Positions 1 to 9,029 of a stretch of 64,000 nucleotides of DNA are shown here, in pieces. The position numbers and the translations under genes were made by a program. Source of the DNA: Candidatus Eiseniibacteriota bacterium (lineage in GTDB: Bacteria > Orphanbacterota > Orphanbacteria > Orphanbacterales > Orphanbacteraceae); assembly GCA_029262235.1 (NCBI GenBank), contig JAJCZU010000008.1, forward strand, positions 124,001-188,000, read 5' to 3'. The stretch's first letter is position 1, and every line of letters starts with the position of its first letter. Under the pieces are notes generated by a model. It had not been told where the DNA came from. It made no database searches and was given only the letters and a program-made list of their open reading frames with translations.

Positions 1-1
1 G

Positions 2-1135
2 CTCGTCGAAACGGCCCCGATCGAAACGAGCCTCGACAACCCCGATCTGCGCGAGGCGCACGAAGTCTGGGTGGAGATGATCGACGGCGCGCAGAATGCG
101 CTCGCCTTCGAACAGTTCTACGTCAGCAGCGAACCGGGCAGCCGGCTCGAGCCCGTGATCGCGGCGGTGGAGCGGGCGGCGGCGCGCGGCGTGGCGATCC
201 GCTTCCTGGTCGACAAGCGATTCGAAAAGACATACGCGGAAACCATCGCGCGACTCGACGCGTTCGACGGAGTCACGACACGCGTTCTCGACACGAGAAC
301 CTTGATGGGAGGCGTGCAGCACTCGAAGTACTTCGTTGTCGACGATAACGAGATCTTTGTGGGGAGCCAGAACTTCGACTGGCGCGCGCTCGAACACATT
401 CAGGAGCTCGGCGTGCGGGTCACGAGTCCGCAGCTCGCACACGAGTTTCTTGCGATCTTCGAAATCGACTGGGCCGCGGCGAAACCGAAAGAGGGCGAAG
501 CGCCCATCGCCGTCATGAAACGCGAAGCCACGACCTGGACCGACCTCACGCTTCCCATTGCGGGCGACTCGGTCGTCGTTCGTCCCGCGTTCAGCCCGAA
601 GGGGCATCTTCGCGACGAGTCGATGTGGGACCTGCCGCAGATGGTCGCGATGATCGACAGCGCCAAGACATCCGTGCGTGCGCAGATGCTGACGTACAAG
701 GCGAAGAACCGCGACGAGTACTGGGCCGTGCTCGACTCCGCGCTTATCAGTGCAGCCGCACGCGGCGTCCGTGTCGAACTGCTCGTCTCGCACTGGTGCG
801 AACGCAAGGGCACGATCGAGAGCCTCAAAGAACTGCAGGAAGTCCCGAACATCGAAGTGCGCATTCTGACGCCGCCCGAGTGGTCGGGCGGATTCATCCC
901 ATACGCGCGGGTCATTCATTCGAAGTACATGGTCGTGGACGGCGCGCGCAGCTGGGTCGGCACGAGCAACTGGGAACGCGGTTACTTTTATGACAGCCGC
1001 AACATGGGGCTCGTAATCGAGGGGGCGGCGATCGGCGGGCGCCTCGGCCGTTACTTCGAGAACGGCTGGACGAGCGAGTACACCGAGCCGGTCGATCCCG
1101 CGCGCGAATACGAAACGCCGCACATCGCCGATTAG
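2..1135 (+). CDS. Phospholipase D-like phosphodiesterase, 5' partial
   Basis: The reading frame is open from base 2, so the start lies outside the window; an internal GTG at 71 is not the likely start because residues before it (LVETAPIETSLDNP...) already read as protein. Two HxKx4D motifs are visible: HSKYFVVD followed by GSQNFDWRAL, and HSKYMVVD followed by GTSNWERG. The PLD superfamily needs two HKD motifs to form one active site and cleaves phosphodiester bonds (phospholipids, cardiolipin synthesis or nucleic acids). The spacing, with an N-terminal half ending in an FxVGSxN segment, resembles the eukaryotic PLD3/PLD4-like and bacterial PLD-like groups. Any signal peptide would be upstream and is not visible. 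The next gene starts 20 bases downstream, so co-transcription is possible. Substrate unknown. Confidence 0.85.
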   Translation, partial: LVETAPIETSLDNPDLREAHEVWVEMIDGAQNALAFEQFYVSSEPGSRLEPVIAAVERAAARGVAIRFLVDKRFEKTYAETIARLDAFDGVTTRVLDTRTLMGGVQHSKYFVVDDNEIFVGSQNFDWRALEHIQELGVRVTSPQLAHEFLAIFEIDWAAAKPKEGEAPIAVMKREATTWTDLTLPIAGDSVVVRPAFSPKGHLRDESMWDLPQMVAMIDSAKTSVRAQMLTYKAKNRDEYWAVLDSALISAAARGVRVELLVSHWCERKGTIESLKELQEVPNIEVRILTPPEWSGGFIPYARVIHSKYMVVDGARSWVGTSNWERGYFYDSRNMGLVIEGAAIGGRLGRYFENGWTSEYTEPVDPAREYETPHIAD

Positions 1136-1155
1136 CCGGGCGGAAGGAACGCATC

Positions 1156-2223
1156 ATGAATCTCGACAAGATCCGCGAGCAGATCGACTTCATCGACACG
1201 AAACTGATCCATCTGTTCAACGAGCGGCTCGAGCTCGCGCTCCGCACACGCAACTACAAGAAGACAACGAAAGACTCGTCGCGCGAAATCGAGGTCATCG
1301 AGCGCATTCGTCAGCACGCGAATCATCTGATCGAACCCGACTTCGCCGAAGCGATTTTCGCGCGCATCATCGACGAGTCAAAACGCGTGCAGGATCGCAA
1401 GCCGCGGCTGATCGGATTTCAGGGGGCGCACGGCGCATACAGTGAAGTGGCGGTCCGCAACTTCGACCCGGCCGCGATTCCGATTCCGTGCCGCCACTTC
1501 AAAGACGTATTCGAGTCGGTCGAGAGCGGCGAGATCGATCTCGGCATGGTGCCGGTCGAAAACAACCTCGCGGGACAGATTGCGGCGGCCAACGACCTGC
1601 TTGTCGAACGCGACGTCAAGATCGTGGCCGAAGCACGGGTCCCCGTGCATCACGCGCTGCTCTGCCGGCGCGAGGTCGATCCCGCGAGCCTGCGATTCGC
1701 GTACTCGCACCCTGTGGCGCTCGCGCAGTGCGAGGGAATGCTCGCGCGGCGCGGCCTCGAGCCGAAGTCCCACTACGACACGGCGGGCGCGGCGCACACG
1801 CTCATGAGCGACCCGCAGCTTCGCACGGTGGGCGTGATCGCGAGCAAGCTGTGCGCCGAGCTTTACGATCTGAAAGTGGTCGAAGAGAACGTGGAAGACG
1901 ATCATCGGAACTCCACGCGCTTCGTGATCGTTTCGAAAGACGGAATCGACAAGGGCAACAAGACGTCGATTCTTTTCAGCACGCCGAACACGGCGGGTTC
2001 ACTGACCGATATTCTGCGCATTTTTTCCGACCGCAATATCAATCTGACGCGCATCGAATCACGGCCGCTTCGCGGGCAGCCGGAGCAGTACGGGTTTCTC
2101 GCCGACCTCGAGGGGGGCGCGCAGACGAAGCCCGTAGCCGAGGCGCTTGCACTTCTCAAAGGGCAGTCGGAAGTGTTCAAACTGCTCGGCACGTACAATC
2201 GCTATGAGGAGCCGAAGTCATGA
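1156..2223 (+). CDS. pheA: Bifunctional chorismate mutase / prephenate dehydratase (P-protein)
   Basis: Converts chorismate to prephenate and prephenate to phenylpyruvate in phenylalanine synthesis, in the cytosol. Three domains are readable in 355 residues: an AroQ-type chorismate mutase (about 1-85, starting LDKIREQIDFIDTKLIHL), a prephenate dehydratase domain (about 92-270, with GFQGAHGAYSEVA, VPVENNLAG and the NSTRF catalytic segment), and a C-terminal ACT domain (about 278-350, with GSLTDIL and the ESRPL motif typical of phenylalanine feedback binding). Length and order match the family. The ATG at 1156 is preceded by a GGAAGGA ribosome site. The stop overlaps the next start (ATGA), so translation of the rhodanese gene is probably coupled. 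Confidence 0.95.
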   Translation: MNLDKIREQIDFIDTKLIHLFNERLELALRTRNYKKTTKDSSREIEVIERIRQHANHLIEPDFAEAIFARIIDESKRVQDRKPRLIGFQGAHGAYSEVAVRNFDPAAIPIPCRHFKDVFESVESGEIDLGMVPVENNLAGQIAAANDLLVERDVKIVAEARVPVHHALLCRREVDPASLRFAYSHPVALAQCEGMLARRGLEPKSHYDTAGAAHTLMSDPQLRTVGVIASKLCAELYDLKVVEENVEDDHRNSTRFVIVSKDGIDKGNKTSILFSTPNTAGSLTDILRIFSDRNINLTRIESRPLRGQPEQYGFLADLEGGAQTKPVAEALALLKGQSEVFKLLGTYNRYEEPKS

Positions 2224-3047
2224 GCGATGCGCGCACGACGATCGTATCCGCCGCGGAGCTCGCCGGGAACATCGGGCGGTGGCGCGTGCTCGACTGCCGC
2301 GTCGTGATGGGCGATCCCGGCGGGGGGCGCGCGAAGTTCGACGCCGGCCATATCCCGGGGGCGCAGCATGCTGATCTTGATCGCCATCTCGCCGCGGCGC
2401 CGGGAACGGGCGGGCGACATCCGCTGCCGATTCCGGAAGAGCTGCGCGACGCGTTTCAGGCGTGGGGCATCAGCGACGACGACCAGGTCGTGGTGTATGA
2501 CGACGCGGGCGGCGCGTATGCGGGGCGGGCGTGGTGGCTCGCGCGCTGGCTCGGCCACGAGAAAGTGGCCGTGCTCGACGGGGGCGTGAGCGCCTGGAAC
2601 GGCCCGTGGATGACGAACGCGGACACGCCCGCAATCGGCACGTTTTCGATTCGCGCCTCACTCGTGCACGCCGTAGACGCGGCCGCGATCGAGGCCGGCC
2701 TCGGAAGCGGCGACGCCGCGGCAACGCACACTCTGATCGACGCGCGGTCACAGGCACGCTTCGACGCGATCGAAGAACCGTTCGACGACATCGCCGGCCA
2801 CATCCCGGGTGCGCACTGCGTGCCGTTCAACGACAATCTCGACGCGAACGGGCTGTTCCGGTCGCCCGCCGAACTCCGCGCCCGGTTCGAATCGCTCGGA
2901 CCCAACCCCGTCTGCTACTGCGGATCCGGCGTCACCGCCGCGCACAACGTTCTCGCCATGCGGATTGCGGGCCTTCCCGAACCGGCGCTCTACCCGGGCT
3001 CGTGGAGCGAGTGGATCCGTGACCCCGCGCGGCCGCGCGTTCCGTGA
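2220..3047 (+). CDS. Thiosulfate/3-mercaptopyruvate sulfurtransferase (two rhodanese domains)
   Basis: 275 residues with tandem rhodanese folds. The N-terminal copy (about 10-125, ending in GRAWWLARWLGHEKVAVLDG) is the inactive structural half; the C-terminal copy (about 150-270) carries VPFNDNLDANGLF and the active loop CGSGVTA, whose Cys would hold the persulfide. CGSGVT is the loop of SseA-type mercaptopyruvate sulfurtransferases. It overlaps pheA upstream (ATGA) and mnmC downstream (GTGA), so it sits inside a tightly coupled three-gene unit. The neighbour MnmC finishes the mnm5s2U tRNA modification, so a role in delivering sulfur to tRNA thiolation is a reasonable guess, not shown by the sequence. 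Confidence 0.9.
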   Translation: MSDARTTIVSAAELAGNIGRWRVLDCRVVMGDPGGGRAKFDAGHIPGAQHADLDRHLAAAPGTGGRHPLPIPEELRDAFQAWGISDDDQVVVYDDAGGAYAGRAWWLARWLGHEKVAVLDGGVSAWNGPWMTNADTPAIGTFSIRASLVHAVDAAAIEAGLGSGDAAATHTLIDARSQARFDAIEEPFDDIAGHIPGAHCVPFNDNLDANGLFRSPAELRARFESLGPNPVCYCGSGVTAAHNVLAMRIAGLPEPALYPGSWSEWIRDPARPRVP

Positions 3048-4879
3048 TTCGCAAGCCGCGCTCGCTGATCACGCCTGCGCACATCGAATGGCGCAACGGG
3101 TGCCCCTGCTCTCCCGACTACGACGACATCTACCACGACACCGATCCCCCTGAGAGTGCGCGCCGTCGCTTTCTTGCACCTTCCCGTCTGATCGAAAGAG
3201 CGGGCGGCGCAGCGGCTGGCCGGGCGACGGCTGACCGGGCGACGGCTGACCGGGACGGGGCGGTGCTGCGCGTCGCCGAGACCGGCTTCGGGACGGGCAT
3301 GAACTTCGCCGCCACAGCGCACGCGCTCCGCAACGCTCCTATCGGGCGCCTTCATTATATTGGCTTCGAGGCGCACCCGATCGCGCGGCACGAGTTTCGG
3401 GCCATGGCGAAAGAACGCGCGGCGGCCATTCCGCTTTACGACGAGCTGGCGCGGCAGTATCCACCGCTCGTTCCGGGATGGCATCGACGCGAACTCGCAA
3501 ACGGGCGCGTTTCGCTTTCGCTCTACTGGGGAGACGCGGCCGAAGGACTTGCTGATCTCGCGGGACGGTTTCGGCTCGGGTTCGACGCGTGGTTTCTCGA
3601 CGGCTTCGCGCCGGACCGGAACCCGGCGATGTGGACGCCGGAACTTCTCGCCGCGATCGGCAACTTTTCGAAGAACGGAACGGCGGTCGCGACATCTTCA
3701 AACGTGGATACCGTGCATCGCGGGCTGGAACGCGCCGGCTTTTCGATGCGACGCGTCGACCAGGGTCCGCACAAACACCACGGCCTTGCAGGCGATTTCA
3801 CGCGCGAGGCGGTCGATGCGCCCCCCGGCTCGCCCGCCGTCGACGTTGCGGGCAGCGGAGTCGCGGGCGCGAGCGTGGCGCGCCATCTCGCCGAGCGCGG
3901 GTGCCGGGTCCGGGTGTTCGAAAGCGGCGAGATCACCTCGGGTGCATCGAGCATCCCCTCCGCCATCCTGCACGGCCGCCTGCTCGGCGACGGTTCTCCC
4001 GACGCGGCGTGGCGCGCGCACGCTTTTCTCTACAGCGCCGACTACTGCGCGGGGCGGCACGGCTTCACACGCACAAGCGCACTGCAACTCGAGGGGCCGA
4101 ACTGCGACGCAGCGAAGATCGGTCGCATTGCCGCGCAGTACGGGGGCGACGACTCCTTCGTACAGCTGCTCGATCCCGCGTCCGCCAGAACAATCGCCGC
4201 ATGGCCGATCGAAGGAAGCGCGCTCTATTTCCCGCGCGGCGGTGTCGTGAATCCGCCCGCTCTCTGCGCGGCGCTTCTCGACCATCCGTCGATCGAAGTG
4301 CTGCCCCATACGGCGTTCGAAACCGTCACACGCGTCACGGTGCTCGCGTGCGCGATGGAAACGATGCAGTTTCCCGCGGCGCGCTATCTGGAAGTCGCGG
4401 CGATCCCGGGGCAGATCGACATCGTTTCGATGGCCGCCCCGCCGGCGCTTCCGATTGTCGGGAACGGCTACCTTGCTCCCTCGGTTTCGTCGCACGGGGA
4501 AGGCCGCGTGGCGGCTGGTGCGACCTACGAGTATCGACACTGGAAAGAAGGACGTGCGAAGCGCGAGAATCTGGAGCAGCTTGCGGGTCATGAGTACGAG
4601 TGGATTGCGAGTGCGCGCGGCATTCGTGTGGTGGCGTCCGATCGCTGCCCGATCGCAGGGCCGCTCGACCCGAACGGCGAACCCGCGCGCATGATCTACG
4701 TTTCGACGGGACACGGTTCGATGGGGATGACGACGAGCCATTTCGCGGCGGCGATCATCGCGGCGCAGATCACGGGCGGGATGCCGCCGGCCACGCGCAC
4801 GGTCGAAGCGCAACTCACGCCTGCGCGCTTTCGCGAGCGCCAGGCAAAACGCGGCTATCGATACGGAGCAGAGGGCTAG
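3044..4879 (+). CDS. mnmC: tRNA mnm5s2U biosynthesis bifunctional protein MnmC
   Basis: FAD-dependent demodification of cmnm5s2U to nm5s2U followed by SAM-dependent methylation to mnm5s2U at tRNA wobble position 34. The N-terminal methyltransferase (about 1-255) has IEWRNG, the SAM loop ETGFGTGMNF and the family signature FLDGFAPDRNP; the C-terminal oxidase (about 265-611) begins with a dinucleotide fold VAGSGVAGASVA and ends with STGHGSMGMTTS, typical of DAO-type FAD enzymes. 611 residues is slightly shorter than the E. coli protein. The start is a GTG overlapping the rhodanese stop (GTGA). A 15-base unit is duplicated at 3221-3250, giving ATADRATADR in a surface-loop region near residue 60. 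Full fusion of the two activities is best known from Gammaproteobacteria. Confidence 0.93.
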   Translation: MIRKPRSLITPAHIEWRNGCPCSPDYDDIYHDTDPPESARRRFLAPSRLIERAGGAAAGRATADRATADRDGAVLRVAETGFGTGMNFAATAHALRNAPIGRLHYIGFEAHPIARHEFRAMAKERAAAIPLYDELARQYPPLVPGWHRRELANGRVSLSLYWGDAAEGLADLAGRFRLGFDAWFLDGFAPDRNPAMWTPELLAAIGNFSKNGTAVATSSNVDTVHRGLERAGFSMRRVDQGPHKHHGLAGDFTREAVDAPPGSPAVDVAGSGVAGASVARHLAERGCRVRVFESGEITSGASSIPSAILHGRLLGDGSPDAAWRAHAFLYSADYCAGRHGFTRTSALQLEGPNCDAAKIGRIAAQYGGDDSFVQLLDPASARTIAAWPIEGSALYFPRGGVVNPPALCAALLDHPSIEVLPHTAFETVTRVTVLACAMETMQFPAARYLEVAAIPGQIDIVSMAAPPALPIVGNGYLAPSVSSHGEGRVAAGATYEYRHWKEGRAKRENLEQLAGHEYEWIASARGIRVVASDRCPIAGPLDPNGEPARMIYVSTGHGSMGMTTSHFAAAIIAAQITGGMPPATRTVEAQLTPARFRERQAKRGYRYGAEG

Positions 4880-5433
4880 AAGAGAAGAGAAGAGAAGAGA
4901 AGAGAAGAGAAGGAAACGGAGCGTTGGGAGAAATCAATTCTCTCGACGGCTCGGCCTGGCCAAATGGCCAAGCGGAGGCCTCGCCGATCCGAGAACTGAT
5001 TTCTCCACCGCTTGTTTCATCTCTGCTCTGGGGGTGGGTTGGGAGAAGAGGCGGAAGGAAGAAGAGAAGAGAGGGAAACGGAGCGTTGGGAGAAATCAGT
5101 TCTCTCGACCGCTCGGCCTGGCCAAATGGCCAAGTACGGAGGCCTCGCGGATCCGAGAACTGATTTCTCCCCCGCTCGTTTCGTCTCTGCTCTGAGGGTG
5201 GCGTTGGGAGAAGAGGCGAAAGGAAGAAGAGAAGAGAAGAACGGAGCGTTTGGAGAAATCAATTCTCTCGACCGCTCGGCCTGGCCAAATGGCCAAGTAA
5301 AGAGGCCTCGCGGATCCGAGAACTGATTTCTCCCCCGCTTGTTTCATCTCTGCTCTGAGGGTGGGTTGGGAGAAGAGGCGGAAGGAAGAAGAGAAGAGAG
5401 GAAGGAAGAAGAGAAGAGAAGAGAAGAGAAGAA
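4880..5433. repeat. Purine-rich non-coding array with three ~162-bp palindrome-bearing units
   Basis: Between mnmC and the opposing kinase gene lie about 550 bases with no credible gene. GAAGA-type purine tracts (4880-4913, 5044-5075, 5217-5241, 5375-5433) separate three copies of a unit. Each unit has an outer inverted repeat, GGAGAAATCAGTTCTC and its complement GAGAACTGATTTCTCC: left arms at 4927, 5089 and 5252, right arms at 4991-5006, 5155-5170 and 5318-5333. Copies 1 and 3 differ by one base in the left arm. Inside each is TGGCCAAATGGCCA, a smaller hairpin. Unit spacing is 162-163 bases. The palindromes could fold as nested hairpins of about 80 bases. Reading frames crossing the array simply repeat the unit and are not taken as genes. 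Confidence 0.9.
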
Positions 5434-5464
5434 CGGAGCGCCCGGGCCTTCGGTCTGCGCTCCG
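5434..5464 (-). terminator. GC-rich hairpin after the kinase-TPR gene
   Basis: CGGAGCGC (5434-5441) pairs perfectly with GCGCTCCG (5457-5464), and the loop can close further through GGCC-TTC-GGTC. It starts 2 bases past the kinase stop on the minus strand. Beyond it the minus-strand transcript runs into a pyrimidine-rich stretch (TTCTCTTC repeats) rather than a pure T run, so it is a plausible but not textbook intrinsic terminator. Confidence 0.5.
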
Positions 5465-5466
5465 AA

Positions 5467-8199
5467 CTAAGGCCGCACACGCAGTTTCGCGAGGTCCTCG
5501 CGCAGATCCACGAAGTACGGGTGGTCGGGGTCGAGTTTCTCTTCGAATATTGCACGAGCCCGATTCATTTTCTCGAGCGCGGCCTCCTGCTTTCCTTCTT
5601 CCATGTCGATCTTCGCAAGAGCATGCAGCGTGGCACCCACACGCTCACTCTCCTTGCCGAATGCTTTCTCATAAACAGTGAGCGCCTGCCTGATGTTGAC
5701 GCGCGCGTCATCGTTCCGCCCCAATTCGTCGTAGGCGGTCCCGATATTGAAGACCACGTCTGCATAACTCGGATGGTCGGGCCCTAGCGTGACTTCGCGC
5801 ATCGCCCTCGCGCGTTCGTAGTAGCCAATCGCTGTGTCGTAATTCCCCTCGTCCTGGTGAGCCTGCGCGAGATTGTCGATGCTCATCGCCAGATGCGGAT
5901 GATTGCTGTCGAGCGCCTTCTCCTGAATCTCGATGGCCCGCTCGTACGCACGCCGCGCGGCGGGAAAGTCGTCCATTTTCTCATGGCAGTTCCCTACGCC
6001 GTTCCACCCGAGCGCCATGTTCGGGTGATCTTCGCCGAGCGTCTTCCTGAAGATGTCCATCGCTTTCTCATAGTAAACGCGCGCCTCGTTGTAATCGCCG
6101 CTCGAGTAGACGAGTCCCGCGAAATCTCCGTAGCCGCGCGCAAGCGCCGGGTGTTCCTCCCCGAGTTCGCTCTCGCGGATGCGCAGCGCCCGCTCCAGCA
6201 ACGGACGCGCCTTCTGATAGTCGCCGATGCGCCAGTACAGGTTGCCGAGATTGCCGAGCGTGAAACTGATGACCGGGTCGTTGGCTTCGAGCGCCTTCTC
6301 CTGAATCGCAAGCGTCCTCTCCCAGATCGCGCGGGCGGCTTCGTAATTGCCGGCGCGGTCGATCGCGAGCGCCAGACTGTTCAGCGCTCCCGCAACCGTG
6401 GGGTGGTCAGGGCCGAGCTCCCGCTCCATGATCGCAATGGCGCGTTCGTGGTTCACGCGCGACTCTTCATACTTGCCCTGCTCGTAAAGAAGCACCGCGT
6501 AGTTCCGCGTCATATCCGCGAAATCGAGATCTTCGGGCGCGTTCTGCCCTTCCCGAAGCGCGAGCGCCTGCGCCAGCAGCCCCTCGGCCTGATCGTAAAG
6601 GCCGAGATTCGAGTACACCTTGCCCATCGTGCTCGTGAGGCGCGCCTGTACGAGAGGCTGATCGTGCAGGCCTTCCGCGATCTCGAGCGCTCCCTTGTCG
6701 AGAATCTCGCGCGCCGTCACGGAGCTTCCGCTCCCCTCGTTCGGATCAGAAATGCGGAACAGGTCGACGAGAAACGAGGAGACGCCCTCGGCGATCCGGG
6801 CCTCCTGATTCGCGCGATCCCGTTCACGCTTCACGATGTTGTACTGCACGGTCATCAGAATCGAGTTCGCGAGAAGCGACAGCGCGACGAAAATGGTTAC
6901 GCCGAACGCCACGCGATGTCGGCGGACAAGCTTGCCGAGGCGATAGGACGTGCTCGGAGGCGCCGCCTGCACCGGCCGGTTCGAAAGATAACGTTCGACA
7001 TCGTCCGCGAACTCCGCGGCCGAAGAATAGCGCCGCGTGCGATCCTTCTCCATCGCCTTCATGACGATCCAGTCGAGCTCGCCACGCAGCTGGCCGCTCA
7101 GCACCGGAGGCAGCGAGTTGCGCAGGTGCGCGATAACGGACGCTTCGTCGCCGAGACTGTTCACGCGCGTGCTCGGCGGCAGCGGATGCACTTTGTGAAT
7201 GACGTCGCTGTACGTGCGCCAGTCGGGGCTCGTGAACTCCTTCGCGTCGATCGGCAGGCATCCGGTCATGAGTTCGTAGAGAACGACGCCGAGCGAGTAG
7301 ACGTCGGTCGACGTGTCGACGCCGAGCGGCGACATCTCAGCCTGCTCGGGGCTCATGTAGGCAGGCGTCCCGATCGGCCGCCCGAACGCCGTCATGATCG
7401 TGCGATCCGTGAGGTCGCGGTGAATCGCTTTCGCGATGCCGAAGTCGATGATCTTCGGCGACGGCGTTTTGTCGTCGGTCGCCACCAGAATATTCGAAGG
7501 CTTTATATCCCGATGGATGATCCCCTTCTGATGCGCGTGGTGAATCCCGCGGCAAACGCTCGCGAAGAGGGCAAGGCGATCCTTCATGCCGAGCCGGCGC
7601 TTGTCGCAGTACTCCGTGATCGGAATGCCCGGGATGAACTCCATGGCGAAGTACGGACGGCCGCGCTCGGTCGCGCCCGCGTCGTGCACTTTCGCGATCG
7701 TGGGATGGTTCATGACCGCAAGCGCCTGGCGCTCCGACTCGAAGCGCGCGATCACGTCCCTCGTGTCCATGCCGAGCTTGATGAGCTTGACCGCTACCTT
7801 GCGCCGAATCGGAACGACCTGTTCCGCCTCCCACACTTCTCCCATGCCGCCCGCGCCGATCTTGCGCATGAGCCTGTAGCCGGGCACGACCGGCGCGTCG
7901 TCATCACCTGCACGCGCGCCCGCTGCCGGCGCAGGGTCCCCGTGTGATCGCGCGTCGCCTGCCGCGCCTTCCGGCACGGTTCCGAGCGTCTCGGGAACGG
8001 CGCCCCCGGTCTGCAGAAAGAGTGTCGAGTTTTCGGCAATCGCGAGCAGCCGCTTCACACGGTCGCGCATGGCCGGATCGTCGCACTCCGAATCGATAAA
8101 CGCTTCACGCGAACCCGTCTCGTGTTCGAGCGCGGCGGCGAACAGATCGTCCACCCTCTGCCATTGTTCGAAATCAGTCATATGTCGATCGTACGACAT
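5467..8199 (-). CDS. Membrane Ser/Thr protein kinase with cytosolic kinase and C-terminal TPR array
   Basis: PknB-type kinase. Counting from the ATG at 8199, the catalytic domain spans about 107-400: glycine loop IGAGGMGEVWEA, VAVK lysine near 138, HRDIKPSN near 230, DFG near 252, and GTPAYMSPEQA activation segment. A single membrane span follows (about 429-451, VAFGVTIFVALSLLANSILM), then eleven or so 42-residue TPRs of the kinesin-light-chain type (repeated DHPxxA.....A....G.Y..A). The short N-terminal DFEQWQRVDDLFAAALE segment is common in this kinase group. ATG 8199 is chosen because GGGGGAG precedes it; a downstream ATG at 8181 has no ribosome site. Divergent from the gene at 8247. Target unknown; the TPRs suggest a protein partner outside the membrane. 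Confidence 0.9.
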   Translation of the reverse strand: MSYDRHMTDFEQWQRVDDLFAAALEHETGSREAFIDSECDDPAMRDRVKRLLAIAENSTLFLQTGGAVPETLGTVPEGAAGDARSHGDPAPAAGARAGDDDAPVVPGYRLMRKIGAGGMGEVWEAEQVVPIRRKVAVKLIKLGMDTRDVIARFESERQALAVMNHPTIAKVHDAGATERGRPYFAMEFIPGIPITEYCDKRRLGMKDRLALFASVCRGIHHAHQKGIIHRDIKPSNILVATDDKTPSPKIIDFGIAKAIHRDLTDRTIMTAFGRPIGTPAYMSPEQAEMSPLGVDTSTDVYSLGVVLYELMTGCLPIDAKEFTSPDWRTYSDVIHKVHPLPPSTRVNSLGDEASVIAHLRNSLPPVLSGQLRGELDWIVMKAMEKDRTRRYSSAAEFADDVERYLSNRPVQAAPPSTSYRLGKLVRRHRVAFGVTIFVALSLLANSILMTVQYNIVKRERDRANQEARIAEGVSSFLVDLFRISDPNEGSGSSVTAREILDKGALEIAEGLHDQPLVQARLTSTMGKVYSNLGLYDQAEGLLAQALALREGQNAPEDLDFADMTRNYAVLLYEQGKYEESRVNHERAIAIMERELGPDHPTVAGALNSLALAIDRAGNYEAARAIWERTLAIQEKALEANDPVISFTLGNLGNLYWRIGDYQKARPLLERALRIRESELGEEHPALARGYGDFAGLVYSSGDYNEARVYYEKAMDIFRKTLGEDHPNMALGWNGVGNCHEKMDDFPAARRAYERAIEIQEKALDSNHPHLAMSIDNLAQAHQDEGNYDTAIGYYERARAMREVTLGPDHPSYADVVFNIGTAYDELGRNDDARVNIRQALTVYEKAFGKESERVGATLHALAKIDMEEGKQEAALEKMNRARAIFEEKLDPDHPYFVDLREDLAKLRVRP

Positions 8200-8234
8200 C
8201 ACCGCGGCTCCCCCAAGAGGATCTCGAATCCTGC

Positions 8235-8240
8235 TATGAT
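8235..8240 (+). promoter_or_regulatory. -10 element placing the start codon at the transcript end
   Basis: TATGAT lies only 6 bases before the ATG at 8247 and there is no Shine-Dalgarno sequence. With the usual 6-8 base spacing, transcription would begin at or next to the ATG, giving a leaderless mRNA. No convincing -35 hexamer is seen. Confidence 0.45.
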
Positions 8241-8246
8241 AGCGGC

Positions 8247-9029
8247 ATGAATCCGCCATCCCCCGCCCTTTGCACATACTGCGGCGCCGCGCTCGACGCG
8301 CTCGAAATCCATTTCGGCGACGTCTGCTTCGGCGAAACCTGCATCAAGCGGCGCGCCGAGAAGGACTGGGGCGCCGTGCGCGACCGCGCGGCCGAAAACG
8401 ACGGCGTTTCCGACCCCGAAACCTACCCCGCCACCCCGATCCCGGCCCAGCAGCGCAAGATCGAGCCGCTGCCCGCGGAACGCGTCGCGCTCTTTCGCAC
8501 GCATCTCGAAACGACGATCGCGGCCGCGTTTGTGCTCGAGAGCGAAGGTGCCGAATTTCATGAAGCCGAGCCCGAAAGTTCATGGTACCCGCCGGCGCTC
8601 AGCGAATGGCTCGGCGCGATCTGCGCGTCGTGCGAGGGCTACTGCTGCGAGGCCGGAGGCGACACGGCGTTCCTGAGCACCGACACGATCCGCCGGATCA
8701 TGCGGCGCGAGCCCGGCATTTCGGCCGAATCGATTGCGGCACGCTATCTGGAACGACTTCCGGCGGAGTCTTATGCAGGCGCGTGCGTATTTCAGGGGCC
8801 GACCGGGTGTACGCTCCCGCGCGAAGACCGCGCGAACATCTGCAACGTGTATCTCTGCAAGGGACTCAAAACCGCAAAATGGAACTGGGAAGAGAAAGGC
8901 GTGCGGCGTGCATTTCTGGGGCGCATGTCGATGAACGGCCTCGAGTCGTACTCGTTTCTCGCGATGGACGACGAAGCGCGCAGGGACGAAGCGCGCAAGG
9001 ACGAAGCGCCCCCCGGCGGTGCCGAATGA
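8247..9029 (+). CDS. YkgJ-type cysteine-cluster protein
   Basis: 260 residues. The N-terminus (about 9-35, CTYCGA...CFGETC) looks like a small zinc ribbon. The centre carries a cysteine cluster of the YkgJ/UPF0153 kind: CASCEGYCCE near 127-136, then CVFQ, GCTLP and ICNVYLCKG up to about 208. Such clusters bind zinc or an iron-sulfur centre; the biochemical role of the family is not settled. The C-terminus holds a 12-base tandem repeat encoding DEARRDEARKDEA. The stop overlaps the response regulator start (ATGA), so the two are probably made together. The start at 8247 seems leaderless. Confidence 0.75.
   Translation: MNPPSPALCTYCGAALDALEIHFGDVCFGETCIKRRAEKDWGAVRDRAAENDGVSDPETYPATPIPAQQRKIEPLPAERVALFRTHLETTIAAAFVLESEGAEFHEAEPESSWYPPALSEWLGAICASCEGYCCEAGGDTAFLSTDTIRRIMRREPGISAESIAARYLERLPAESYAGACVFQGPTGCTLPREDRANICNVYLCKGLKTAKWNWEEKGVRRAFLGRMSMNGLESYSFLAMDDEARRDEARKDEAPPGGAE

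Noticed and set aside
4927-5333. Possible CRISPR array
   Set aside because: Units are ~162 bases with conserved rather than unique interiors, only three copies, and no cas genes.
5012-5555. Overlapping open frames in the repeat array
   Set aside because: Their sequence is just the repeated unit and purine tracts in translation, with no ribosome sites or known domains.
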